From: Pseudoflavonifractor phocaeensis
GTDB lineage: Bacteria; Bacillota; Clostridia; Oscillospirales; Oscillospiraceae
Direction: 5' to 3'
Length of the DNA stretch: 64,000 nucleotides
Assembly: GCF_021531815.1 (NCBI RefSeq)
Contig: NZ_JADYUM010000003.1
Coordinates: 1-64,000 of the forward strand
A program made the position numbers and the translations under genes. Positions 25,886-34,393 of this stretch are shown piece by piece (positions within the stretch are counted from its first letter, which is position 1; the number at the start of each line of letters is the position of its first letter). Below the pieces are notes generated by a model. It saw nothing but the letters and a program-made list of their open reading frames with translations, made no database searches and was not told the DNA's origin.

Positions 25886-28800
25886 TCATTCTTCTGATTT
25901 AATGATAACAAGAGAAGAGAGTGCGCGAGTCATAGCGACATATTGTTCGTTTTCGGTCATGTCTTCCAAAATTACATTGACCGATTCGAACTCCAGCCCT
26001 TTTGCTTGCTGTACATGTAATACATTTATGACACCGGTTTTAATTCCGCAATCGGTTTTGTCCCAAAAATAAAAGGTAGGATGCCCGCGGAATACATTAT
26101 AACGTTCAAGTAAGGACTCATTGCTGTAAATAATGGCGAGTCTATCATCTGAAGCCAGATCGTTTTGAGAAAAAGAGACCCTATCACTGAAAAATACCTG
26201 TCCGGGAATTCCGATTGCCAACATGTTCATGTCAAAAGTTTTATTTATATACTCTGTAATTTCCAGTGCATTTCGGTAGTTCTCTGAAATCCTATGGCGT
26301 TCAATGTTGTGCATACATGTTGGTAAAGCATCTTCTGCGCCAATTCCTTTTGGATTGATGCACTGCAAAAAATCGCCATAATAATTGAATACTCCGTTAG
26401 GGAATAGTTGAGAGAACAAGGACAGCTCAGTTGGGTTGTAGTCTTGGAATTCGTCAATAAAGAAGAATTTTTCAGAGTACTCCAAAGCACCTATATGAGA
26501 AAAGAGGGTATATGCTTTTGCAAAAAGTTCGAAGTGGTAGCGGTAATCGGGATCTAGCCCATATTGTTCCTTCTCCCTTTTTACTGCATATTCGAACGCT
26601 TGATTTAGGTAGAATGCCTTGTCACCACCTTTTTGGAATTTGAAAAAGGCGTTTAAATTTTGTTTTATCTCGCACAGCATTTCGAAAGAAGAAAATGTCT
26701 TTTTACTGGCACACTCTTCGATTGCTAATTGCCCAGAGGTGTTATAACTATGAAACACATCAAAAAAGGAATACAAAGCTGCGAAATCGACAGTTTTGAT
26801 GCTGCCGGTCAGAAGATCCGCTTCGACAAGTTGAGTGAGCCGGTTCTTCTTTTGAGCCGCAGCACTACGCAAAGCATCTAGACTTAGTTTGAGTTGAATA
26901 GGCTTTTGCTTATGTGCATTACGCTCTCGCTCCAAACGTTCAAGTCTAGTTTTTGTTTTGTTTACGCGGCCTTGCTTCGTGAGTAGTTCTTCTTCGTAGA
27001 TCGTTTCAACATCCTGAGATTTGCGTTTCTGGCTTATACTTTTCTGGCTTCTCAAGTTAGTTACAATACTACCGATATTTCCGGTTTTATTATAAACCTC
27101 CTTTTCTTGTTTGAAGTCAGCCAATTCCCCTTCTTCATTTGAAAGTCTTTTTTGTAAATCAAGTATCTCATCGGTCATTTTTTGGAGCTGCTCGGAAAAT
27201 GATGAGTTGCATTCGCTTAAGTGTTCCTCTGCAACTTGAATTTCTTTATCTATGTGCCTAAGTTCATTTAGAATCGCTTCGGGCGATGCTAGCTTAAGGA
27301 TTTTATTTGCATCTTGAAATAGTTTTAAAAGACGTGAAAATTGTATGTCGGTTGTAATATCTTCTAGGTTTTCCGCGTTTGCATTGACGAAAAACACCTT
27401 CAGAAGGCCAACATAGTCATCGATAGAATCTAATACGAAGCGTTCGTAAACGCTGTTGTTTCTATCCAGAATTTTAAATGTTGTATTTGCTAAACCGTCC
27501 AAGAAGCGAGAGGAATAGAATTCTTTTATCAAATCCGATGAGAAATCGTCGGGGATGGTTGAACTGGGAGAGATATCCTTTGTTAAATAATAGCAGCCTA
27601 CCTTTTCTAAGTAATCTTCGATAATTTTTTTATAAAAAGACAAAGTGGAGAATCTTTTTATGCCGTCTAAGTGCAACGTTTCTGTGAGAATATCACTCTC
27701 TATATTTAAGGTTCCTGTGGGTGAGATAATGGTGATATTTTCGGGTTTGATTGAGGTGTCATTCCGCAGGATATAACGGATCCGATGATATAGAATCATT
27801 GTTTTTCCGCTTCCGGCGCAACCGACCACAAGCGTATTAGATCGGAAAGGATTTGTTATGATTCGATACTGATTGGATTGAATTGAACGAATAATATCAT
27901 GAATTTTTTTGGTGTTTCGACCCAATTGCAGAACTTTTAGTAGATAAGGATCCGCAATTGTGCTACCCGTGTTGCCTTCAGAATCTGTGTCGGATGCCTT
28001 TGAAAATTCTTTGGGTGCTGACTCAACATATAAATCTGAAATGGCGGATAGTTCCTGATTGGAAATCTCGTAGTTTCTAACCAGAGATAATCCGCAAGAT
28101 TCATCTTTGATATATAGCTGATAATCATAGTATAAGGCAGCACGTTCGTCAGTCCAATCAATGACATGGTTTGCAATCTCGTTTTTGCCGATGTAAACTC
28201 CGTTTTCCTGATTGTAATCCAAACGGGCAAAAAATGGCTCGTCAAGTTGATCATTGATTAACTTGCGAGTACGAAAAAAATCATTGTCGCCTCTGCTCGC
28301 AAAAAACTCTGCTTTTGCTAGAGAACCATTTCCGTGCTGATTAATTGCTTCATGCAGTGATTCCTGGAGTATTTTTTTGATCTTGGTGAAGTGTTCCTTT
28401 TCATAAGGGAGATCGGTGGGGACAGGGGTTTTCGAAAACTTTATTTTACGGCTGCTCTTGTCCCACTCGTTGAAGTATGGAATATAGCGCTCATCTTTTC
28501 TTAATAATGGTTTTTGTTTACTAATGTCATCCAGACTGAGAAAAATATCGCGACCAACCTGATAAAATTGATAAATCTCAGCAAAGCGAGTGCCGTCTAC
28601 ACCAGGGCGAAGGGCGACAAAAGACTTGGTTTGTTTGGAGTTAATAATATCGTGAATTTTTAATGGAGTGCCTTCTCTATTGAATAAGGTTCTTCCAACG
28701 TATAGATAGCCGCGATCTAGTGGAGGAGTGTGATCATTGAACTGTGTGGAGGAAGTGGTAGGCGCTGTGTGCTTAGCCGGTACAGGTTCCGATTTAAGGT

Positions 28801-29095
28801 TCTTTGAGGTTGCAGCGTTTTTCGCGAGACCAGTAGAATCGAGTTTTTTTGTTTCGACTTTATGATTTGGCTGCGAATACGAACACTTATCTTGCAGGAT
28901 GTCGATAGGAACTTGTGATGTAGATTCAATATTTGACTCACAAAGAAACAATTCGATTCCAATTGCGCTTTTTCGAAAACGCCGTAGCTTTGATCCTTGT
29001 CGGACAAAGATGAATTCCTGGACGATTTTTTCTACTTTGACCTGTTCGCCTTGAGCGGTCTTTAAAATTTGACCAGAATAGATGTCATGTTTCAT
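25886..29095 (-). CDS. UvrD/HelD-like superfamily 1 helicase
   Basis: 1069 residues from ATG 29095, 8 bases after GGAGAGAG; the frame runs 90 bases further up with an ATG at 29113 as second choice. Residues 1-400 have no clear enzyme motif. Walker A VVGCAGSGKTMIL lies near 422, motif II FFFIDEFQDYNPTEL near 880, QQAKGLEFESVNVI near 1027 and QYVAMTRALSSLVII at the end. A long coiled coil (about 640-780) splits the two ATPase motifs, as in HelD-type helicases. Housekeeping HelD is smaller and lacks the long N-terminus. A defence or DNA-repair role is possible; the sequence does not decide it. Confidence 0.8.
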   Translation of the reverse strand: MKHDIYSGQILKTAQGEQVKVEKIVQEFIFVRQGSKLRRFRKSAIGIELFLCESNIESTSQVPIDILQDKCSYSQPNHKVETKKLDSTGLAKNAATSKNLKSEPVPAKHTAPTTSSTQFNDHTPPLDRGYLYVGRTLFNREGTPLKIHDIINSKQTKSFVALRPGVDGTRFAEIYQFYQVGRDIFLSLDDISKQKPLLRKDERYIPYFNEWDKSSRKIKFSKTPVPTDLPYEKEHFTKIKKILQESLHEAINQHGNGSLAKAEFFASRGDNDFFRTRKLINDQLDEPFFARLDYNQENGVYIGKNEIANHVIDWTDERAALYYDYQLYIKDESCGLSLVRNYEISNQELSAISDLYVESAPKEFSKASDTDSEGNTGSTIADPYLLKVLQLGRNTKKIHDIIRSIQSNQYRIITNPFRSNTLVVGCAGSGKTMILYHRIRYILRNDTSIKPENITIISPTGTLNIESDILTETLHLDGIKRFSTLSFYKKIIEDYLEKVGCYYLTKDISPSSTIPDDFSSDLIKEFYSSRFLDGLANTTFKILDRNNSVYERFVLDSIDDYVGLLKVFFVNANAENLEDITTDIQFSRLLKLFQDANKILKLASPEAILNELRHIDKEIQVAEEHLSECNSSFSEQLQKMTDEILDLQKRLSNEEGELADFKQEKEVYNKTGNIGSIVTNLRSQKSISQKRKSQDVETIYEEELLTKQGRVNKTKTRLERLERERNAHKQKPIQLKLSLDALRSAAAQKKNRLTQLVEADLLTGSIKTVDFAALYSFFDVFHSYNTSGQLAIEECASKKTFSSFEMLCEIKQNLNAFFKFQKGGDKAFYLNQAFEYAVKREKEQYGLDPDYRYHFELFAKAYTLFSHIGALEYSEKFFFIDEFQDYNPTELSLFSQLFPNGVFNYYGDFLQCINPKGIGAEDALPTCMHNIERHRISENYRNALEITEYINKTFDMNMLAIGIPGQVFFSDRVSFSQNDLASDDRLAIIYSNESLLERYNVFRGHPTFYFWDKTDCGIKTGVINVLHVQQAKGLEFESVNVILEDMTENEQYVAMTRALSSLVIIKSEE

Positions 29096-29175
29096 ATATT
29101 CTCTCTCCAGCATTACTTCGTCAATTACAAGAAAAGGAGATGCTACACTTAGTACAACTATACCATATTGCAAAA

Positions 29176-29343
29176 ATGTCCGCAATCAATTTCAAATGTT
29201 ACAGTTTCAAACAGAGGAAAGCATTTGAGGGTAAATATTTGGGCAGTGTGGCAGCGTGGGAAATAGTTGATGACAGATCTGTAATCCTGCACAGGCGATG
29301 TTTGCGAGTAAATATTGAACACTTATCGAGAAATCGAAATTAG
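29176..29343 (+). CDS. possible 55-residue protein or remnant
   Basis: The frame MSAINFKCYSFKQRKAFEGK, then YLGSVAAWEIVDDRSVILHR, ends 15 bases before a strong terminator, which fits a real gene end. There is no good ribosome site at the ATG, so it is more likely the tail of a lost longer gene than a complete gene. Confidence 0.3.
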   Translation: MSAINFKCYSFKQRKAFEGKYLGSVAAWEIVDDRSVILHRRCLRVNIEHLSRNRN

Positions 29344-29358
29344 TCGAACGTAGAAAAA

Positions 29359-29388
29359 AGCACTCGATTCCAAATGGAATCGAGTGCT
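29359..29388. terminator. bidirectional terminator
   Basis: Perfect 13-bp stem AGCACTCGATTCC / GGAATCGAGTGCT, four-base loop, T-rich on both strands. Confidence 0.8.
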
Positions 29389-29436
29389 TAATTATTGTGA
29401 TTCGAGTAATCAATTACGACAAGCTGTGCTTACTTG

Positions 29437-29523
29437 CGGGGATTTTTAATAGCAGCCTGGGCGGAAGCCAGACGGGTAATGATCAATGTTGTCCTTACAC
29501 CATCGCAGCATCTGCTGCCAGGC
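29437..29523. repeat. internal attR-like copy of the island right end
   Basis: Bases 29486-29510 match the right-end att arm (35009-35033) at 23 of 25 positions. TC and TGCTGCCAGG follow, resembling the cotJC side of attR (TC CGCGGCCAGG). The preceding 50 bases also match those before attR. This is therefore a second, diverged attR with its inner flank, placed directly before the CRISPR locus. Confidence 0.7.
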
Positions 29524-29532
29524 TTAAAAAAC

Positions 29533-29560
29533 GTGCCATTAGGGTAGACCCTATTGGCAC
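29533..29560. other. 28-bp res-like crossover site
   Basis: The arms GTGCCATTAGGGT and ACCCTATTGGCAC pair at 12 of 13 positions around central AG. It belongs to the same sequence family as the site at 20114-20141. The central dinucleotide differs (AG here, GT there). Confidence 0.55.
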
Positions 29561-29610
29561 AGATAAAAGAGTCACAATTTGCGCAAACAAAGATTCCCTA
29601 TGCCGTTGCA

Positions 29611-29639
29611 TTGACATTTTTTGTATGCTATGATATATT
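29611..29639 (+). promoter_or_regulatory. tracrRNA promoter
   Basis: A perfect TTGACA (29611-29616), a 17-base spacer and TATATT (29634-29639). The predicted start near 29646 falls just before the anti-repeat. Confidence 0.8.
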
Positions 29640-29645
29640 TTAATT

Positions 29646-29738
29646 ACCCTTATACCACTACAAGGGAAAATCGTGTTACTACGATAAGGTAGAACACCTC
29701 GAAGCTCCACCCCGGCCCTATCGGCTGGGGTGTCTTCG
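29646..29738 (+). ncRNA. tracrRNA of the type II-C system
   Basis: The 5' part is an anti-repeat. TTATACCACTACAAG (29650-29664) and ACTACGA (29678-29684) pair with both ends of the crRNA repeat, leaving an internal bulge. The typical post-duplex ATAAGG nexus follows, then a hairpin GAAG..CACCCC..GGCC / GGC..GGGGTG..CTTC (29701-29737). The design matches type II-C tracrRNAs such as those of Neisseria and Geobacillus. The final hairpin has only a weak T tract, so the 3' end is approximate. The cas9 ribosome site follows within 10 bases, and some transcripts may continue into cas9. Confidence 0.85.
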
Positions 29739-29762
29739 TATCTGAGAAAGGAGTTCTCTCAA

Positions 29763-32700
29763 ATGTCGGAATTTCATTACGCATTGGGGTTGGATATCGG
29801 AATTGGTTCCGTCGGTTGGGCAGTCCTCCAAAATAACTTGAATGGAGAACCAATCCGCATTCGGGATCTCGGAGTCCGTATTTTTGACAAGGCAGAACAA
29901 CCAAAGACGGGTGAGAGTCTGGCTGCGCCCCGTCGGGATGCCCGCAGTACCCGAAGACGTCTGCGTCGTCATCGTCATCGTTTGGAACGGATCAGATATT
30001 TGCTCGAGCAAACAAACATCATGACGTGTCAGGAAATCAAAGAGATTTACGAAAGGGGCGGCTTTACCGTCTCTCCATATCAGCTTCGGGCAGAATCTTT
30101 GGACCGCCTGTTAACAAAAGAGGAAATCGTAAGGGTGCTGATTCATCTGGCGCAGCGCCGAGGATACAAGTCCAACAGCACGGCAGAAGCAGCAGCGAAC
30201 AAAGAGAACGGCCTTGTAAAAGCAGCCATCAAAGAAAACCAGGACTGCATGGTGAAGAATGGCTACCGCACAGTGGGCGAGATGATGTATCGGGACCAAA
30301 GGTTCTGGCAGACAAATCCCGACGGGACCCGGTATCACCAGACCCGAAACAAGGCAGACGACTACCGGTTTACAGTGGATCGTATTTCGGTGGTAGATGA
30401 AATCCATCAAATTTTTGCAGCTCAACGACGCCTTGGCAGTGCATGGATGTCAGAGACGTTGGAGCAGGTGTATCTCTCTATTTTTGAGAGTCAGCGCAGT
30501 TTTGATGAAGGGCCGGGAGGAAACAGTCCTTTCCGCGGTGGCGTTGCTGAAAAAGTTGGCAGCTGTACATTTGAAACGGCAGAGCCACGGGCTGCCAAGG
30601 CAACCTATACTTTTGAATATTTTAAGCTGTTGCAGGACCTGAACCATATGAGATTGACCGGAAAAGGGCTTCCGTCCCGCCCCTTGGATCAGTCCCAGCG
30701 GGAGCTTCTGATTGCTGCGGCCATGCAGTCACCCTCTCTGAATTACGGACAGATCCGCAAAAAATTGGCGCTGGATGAAAATACCTATTTCAACGATCTC
30801 TCCTATGGTGATAGAAGTCAGGAGGAGGCAGAAAAGAAAAAGTGGCCTCAGATGCAGTCCTACCACAAACTGCGGACCGCGCTGAACAAGGTCAGCAAAA
30901 ATGCCATACAGACGCTGAGTATACAGCAGCTTAATGAGATTGGGTCCATCCTGACGCTCTATAAAAGCGACGCTAACCGAATGGCTGCACTGCGGAAGGC
31001 AAATGTCCCTGAAATTTATGATCAGGAACTATTGCCGCTGTCTTTCAGTAAATTTGGGAATCTTTCTATAAAGGCCATGGAGAGATTGATTCCTCTTCTG
31101 GAATGCGGGCAGCGATATGATGAGGCATGTTCCTTCATTTACGGCGACCACCGCGGCAGACAGCCGGAAGGGCGGAAAAACCGATTGTCTCTCAATGATA
31201 TCGAGGAGATTACCAACCCAGTGGTGCGTCGAGCTGTGTCGCAGACAATTAAAGTAGTCAACGCTGTGGTATGGACCTACGGGCCGCCGGATGTGATCCG
31301 CGTTGAACTTGCGCGTGAAATGAGCCGCAGCTTTGATGAACGCCGTAAAATTGAGAAGCGTCAGGAGGAGAATCGGGCTGCGAATGACCGGGCCAAGGAG
31401 CAAATCGCGGAATACAAAGGTGACCATGCCACAGGCCTGGATATTGTAAAGTTCCGCCTTTTCAAGGAGCAGGACGGCGTCTGCCTGTATTCGGGAAAAA
31501 ATCTGGATATCTCCCGCCTGTTTGAACCGGGTTATGCGGATGTGGATCATATCATCCCATACAGCCGCTGTTTTGATGACAGTTATCAGAATAAAGTCTT
31601 GGTACTGGCCAGTGAAAACCGCCAGAAGGGAAACCGGATCCCATATGAATATTTCGGGCAGGACGAAGATCGCTGGCATAGCTACGAAGTCCGGACAGAA
31701 AATCTGATCCGCAGCTACCGGAAGCGGCAGAAATTGTTGAGAAAAGGACTTACCGACGAAGAAAGCCAGGGCTTTATTGAGCGAAATCTCAAAGATACCC
31801 AGTATATTACCAAGGCGGTTTACCATCTTCTGCGGGATCATATGCTCTTTGCCGAGTCCCGCTATGAAAAGAGTCCTGTGCAGCCAGTCAACGGTGCTGT
31901 CACTTCCATGCTTCGGGGACGCTGGGGCATTCAGAAGATTCGGGAGGACGGAGACCTGCATCACTGCCTGGACGCGGCGGTGGTGGCATCTACCAGCCCA
32001 GGAATGATACAGCAGCTGACCGTATACAACCGGCAGAGGGAATCTCTGGAAAAAACTCCCGGAGTATATGTAGATTTATCTACCGGGGAACTGGTGGAAC
32101 GGGAAAACTGTGATACCAGGCGCTGCCCGCAGTTTCCTCAGCCCTGGCCGCATTTCCGCCAGGAACTGGAGGCGCGTCTGGACCCGGTGGATCCCCGGCA
32201 CGCCATTGATCTCTTGAAGCTGAACACCTACGAGAGCAATGAGGAGATCAGACCGGTTTTTGTCTCCCGAATGCCAAATCATAAGGTTACTGGTTCGGCA
32301 CACGCCGAGACCATCCGCAGCAAAAAAATGGGCGATGGATATACAGTGACAAAAACAGCACTGGCAGATCTGAAACTTAATAAATTTGGCGAAATTGAGG
32401 GCTACTACAATCCGCAGAGCGATACGCTGCTGTATGATGCGCTGCTGACACGGCTGAAAGAATTCGGTGGTGATGGAAAGAAAGCGTTTGCGGAGCCGTT
32501 TTACAAACCGAAGCGGGATGGAACGCCCGGCCCCCGCGTGAATAAGGTAAAAATTTTCGAGAAGTCCACGCTGAATCTTATGGTTCGAGAAGGCGTTGCA
32601 GCCAATGGCAACACAGTCCGTATTGATGTGTTCCAGGTACCGGATGACGGATACTACTTCATACCGGTTTATGTGGCGGATACCAAGAAAGCAATGCTGC

Positions 32701-33068
32701 CCAGTAAAGCCGTTGTAGCACACAAGCCCTACGACCAGTGGAAAGAGATGTCGGGTCAGCATTTTATTTTCTCCCTTTATCCCGGAGACCTGATACGCAT
32801 TCGAAGCCGAAAGGGCATAAAACTGAAGCTGGCAAAGGGCGGCACGGGAGAAAGTGAAATCAGCCGGCAGGATGGACTGTATTACTATCGGGGAGGGGAT
32901 ATATCTACGGGGGCAATTTCCATCTCTACGCATGATCGGAGGTACGAGAGCCGAGGCATCGGCATCAAGACACTGCAATCCATTGAGAAGTATCAGGTGG
33001 ATGTCCTGGGCAATTATCATAAAGTAAATCTCCCTGAAAAACGGATCCCGTTTACAAAGGAGGGCTGA
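29763..33068 (+). CDS. cas9: Cas9, compact type II-C
   Basis: 1101 residues from ATG 29763, 9 bases after AAAGGAG; an in-frame GTG at 29730 lies inside the tracrRNA hairpin and is rejected. RuvC-I is LGLDIGIGSVGWAV (D11); the Arg-rich bridge helix is RRDARSTRRRLRRHRHRLER; RuvC-II is VIRVELAREMS (E515). HNH reads DVDHIIPYSRCFDD...NKVLVLASEN (D595, H596, N619) and RuvC-III is LHHCLDAAVVAS (H734, D737). All catalytic residues are present. Size and order of motifs are very close to Geobacillus Cas9. The C-terminal PAM-reading domain ends near YQVDVLGNYHKV. An RNA-guided DNA endonuclease is expected. Confidence 0.97.
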   Translation: MSEFHYALGLDIGIGSVGWAVLQNNLNGEPIRIRDLGVRIFDKAEQPKTGESLAAPRRDARSTRRRLRRHRHRLERIRYLLEQTNIMTCQEIKEIYERGGFTVSPYQLRAESLDRLLTKEEIVRVLIHLAQRRGYKSNSTAEAAANKENGLVKAAIKENQDCMVKNGYRTVGEMMYRDQRFWQTNPDGTRYHQTRNKADDYRFTVDRISVVDEIHQIFAAQRRLGSAWMSETLEQVYLSIFESQRSFDEGPGGNSPFRGGVAEKVGSCTFETAEPRAAKATYTFEYFKLLQDLNHMRLTGKGLPSRPLDQSQRELLIAAAMQSPSLNYGQIRKKLALDENTYFNDLSYGDRSQEEAEKKKWPQMQSYHKLRTALNKVSKNAIQTLSIQQLNEIGSILTLYKSDANRMAALRKANVPEIYDQELLPLSFSKFGNLSIKAMERLIPLLECGQRYDEACSFIYGDHRGRQPEGRKNRLSLNDIEEITNPVVRRAVSQTIKVVNAVVWTYGPPDVIRVELAREMSRSFDERRKIEKRQEENRAANDRAKEQIAEYKGDHATGLDIVKFRLFKEQDGVCLYSGKNLDISRLFEPGYADVDHIIPYSRCFDDSYQNKVLVLASENRQKGNRIPYEYFGQDEDRWHSYEVRTENLIRSYRKRQKLLRKGLTDEESQGFIERNLKDTQYITKAVYHLLRDHMLFAESRYEKSPVQPVNGAVTSMLRGRWGIQKIREDGDLHHCLDAAVVASTSPGMIQQLTVYNRQRESLEKTPGVYVDLSTGELVERENCDTRRCPQFPQPWPHFRQELEARLDPVDPRHAIDLLKLNTYESNEEIRPVFVSRMPNHKVTGSAHAETIRSKKMGDGYTVTKTALADLKLNKFGEIEGYYNPQSDTLLYDALLTRLKEFGGDGKKAFAEPFYKPKRDGTPGPRVNKVKIFEKSTLNLMVREGVAANGNTVRIDVFQVPDDGYYFIPVYVADTKKAMLPSKAVVAHKPYDQWKEMSGQHFIFSLYPGDLIRIRSRKGIKLKLAKGGTGESEISRQDGLYYYRGGDISTGAISISTHDRRYESRGIGIKTLQSIEKYQVDVLGNYHKVNLPEKRIPFTKEG

Positions 33069-33069
33069 A

Positions 33070-33969
33070 ATGGAATATCGGAATATCTTTTTGGCAAATC
33101 CCGCACGAGTCAGTGTACAGCGCGAACAGTTGGTCATTGAACAGGCGGAGAAGTACATGGTCCCGCTGGAAGATATCTCCGCTATTCTCATCGAATCCCG
33201 TCAGGTAACACTGACGTCGTACGCTGTTGCATCTTTGGCGGGGCACGGTATCACAGTTTTCCTTTGCGATGACAGGCATCTGCCGAGCTGCCAGATATTA
33301 CCCATCAACCAGTATTGCCGCCAGAGAAAGCTGTTGATGGCGCAGTGCGAAATTGGAAAACCTCTACAAAAACAACTCTGGCAGCAGATCGTGATCCGGA
33401 AGCTGCAAAACCAGGCAAAGTGTCTGGAACTCATGCACCACGAAGAATGTGAAAAATTATATCAGATGGCGCACAGTGTCCTTTCCAATGACCATGATAA
33501 TCGTGAGGCTGCGGCTGCTGCGATTTATTTCCCGGCATTGTTTGGCCGGGGCTTTTCCAGAGGCTCTGACGATCCCCGCAATGCTGCACTGAATTATGGT
33601 TATGCCATTCTGCGGGGTGGAATCGCACGGAATCTGGTAATCCATGGGCTGGAACCTTGTATTGGCATCCATCATCGCAATGAATTGAATCAGTTTAATC
33701 TTGCGGATGACTTGATAGAACCATTCCGCCCGGTCGTTGATCTCTATGTGGCAACTAATTTCTGTGAGGACGATGATGTGCTGACAGCGGAGCAAAAAGC
33801 GGGCCTGTTCAATCTGACAAATCACATGGTTCAGCAGGCGGGAAAGCGGTACAGGATTATGACCGCCATCGGTCGCGCCTCGGTGGCATTAGCAAACTCC
33901 ATCGTGGATGAAGATGCAAAACTGGAATTGCCGCACCTGATTCCGTTGGAGCTGCACCGATATGAATAG
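33070..33969 (+). CDS. cas1: Cas1 integrase
   Basis: 299 residues, type II Cas1 form. The metal ligands are recognisable: Glu in REAAAAAIYFPALFG (about 146), His in GIHHRNELNQFN (about 201) and Asp in LADDLIEPFRPVVD (about 213). The start is one base after the cas9 stop, with AAAGGAGG inside the end of cas9. With Cas2 it inserts new spacers. No cas4 or csn2 is present, which fits subtype II-C. Confidence 0.97.
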   Translation: MEYRNIFLANPARVSVQREQLVIEQAEKYMVPLEDISAILIESRQVTLTSYAVASLAGHGITVFLCDDRHLPSCQILPINQYCRQRKLLMAQCEIGKPLQKQLWQQIVIRKLQNQAKCLELMHHEECEKLYQMAHSVLSNDHDNREAAAAAIYFPALFGRGFSRGSDDPRNAALNYGYAILRGGIARNLVIHGLEPCIGIHHRNELNQFNLADDLIEPFRPVVDLYVATNFCEDDDVLTAEQKAGLFNLTNHMVQQAGKRYRIMTAIGRASVALANSIVDEDAKLELPHLIPLELHRYE

Positions 33970-34282
33970 GCTTATGAGAATACTGGTGATGTTTGATCTG
34001 CCAGTCAAAACAAAAGCACAGCGCCGAAGCGCCGCGCAATTTCGTAAGTTCCTTGTAGAGGACGGGTACCACATGGTGCAGTATTCTGTTTATGCACGGG
34101 TGTGTAACGGGCGTGATTCTGTGGAAGCCCACAGAAGACGAATCCAGCTGGCTTTGCCGCCCACGGGATCTGTGCGGATGCTGGTGATCACAGAGAAGCA
34201 ATACAACGCAATCGAATTGCTGGTTGGTAAGCCGACGCCATATGACAAGCCGCAGCAATTTGAGCAGCTCATGATTTTTTGA
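33962..34282 (+). CDS. cas2: Cas2
   Basis: 106 residues: ILVMFDLPV with the conserved Asp (D12), KAQRRSAAQFRKFLVEDGY and YSVYARVCNGRDSVEAHRR. It overlaps the cas1 stop by 8 bases. It forms the Cas1-Cas2 spacer-acquisition complex. A bidirectional terminator follows at once. Confidence 0.95.
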   Translation: MNRLMRILVMFDLPVKTKAQRRSAAQFRKFLVEDGYHMVQYSVYARVCNGRDSVEAHRRRIQLALPPTGSVRMLVITEKQYNAIELLVGKPTPYDKPQQFEQLMIF

Positions 34283-34323
34283 AAAAAGCAGAACGTTTTC
34301 CTTGCGAAATCGTTCTGCTTTTT
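34283..34323. terminator. bidirectional terminator between cas2 and the array
   Basis: A perfect 13-bp stem AAAAAGCAGAACG / CGTTCTGCTTTTT. It ends the cas operon and would also end minus-strand crRNA transcripts. The 70 bases from here to the first repeat are the cas-side flank of the array. Confidence 0.8.
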
Positions 34324-34393
34324 CCTGTTTTCTTGGGATTTCCGGACAAATCGCAAGGAAAGAGTGGCAATTTTTTGTTTCCCATTTTCGCCT

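Noticed and set aside
25678-25911. 77-codon minus-strand frame after the helicase
   Set aside because: It runs through the helicase terminator hairpin and the short right-end repeat; no ribosome site or motif.
29730-29762. GTG start for Cas9 at 29730
   Set aside because: It lies inside the tracrRNA hairpin. The ATG at 29763 has a proper AAAGGAG 9 bases upstream and gives the standard N-terminus.
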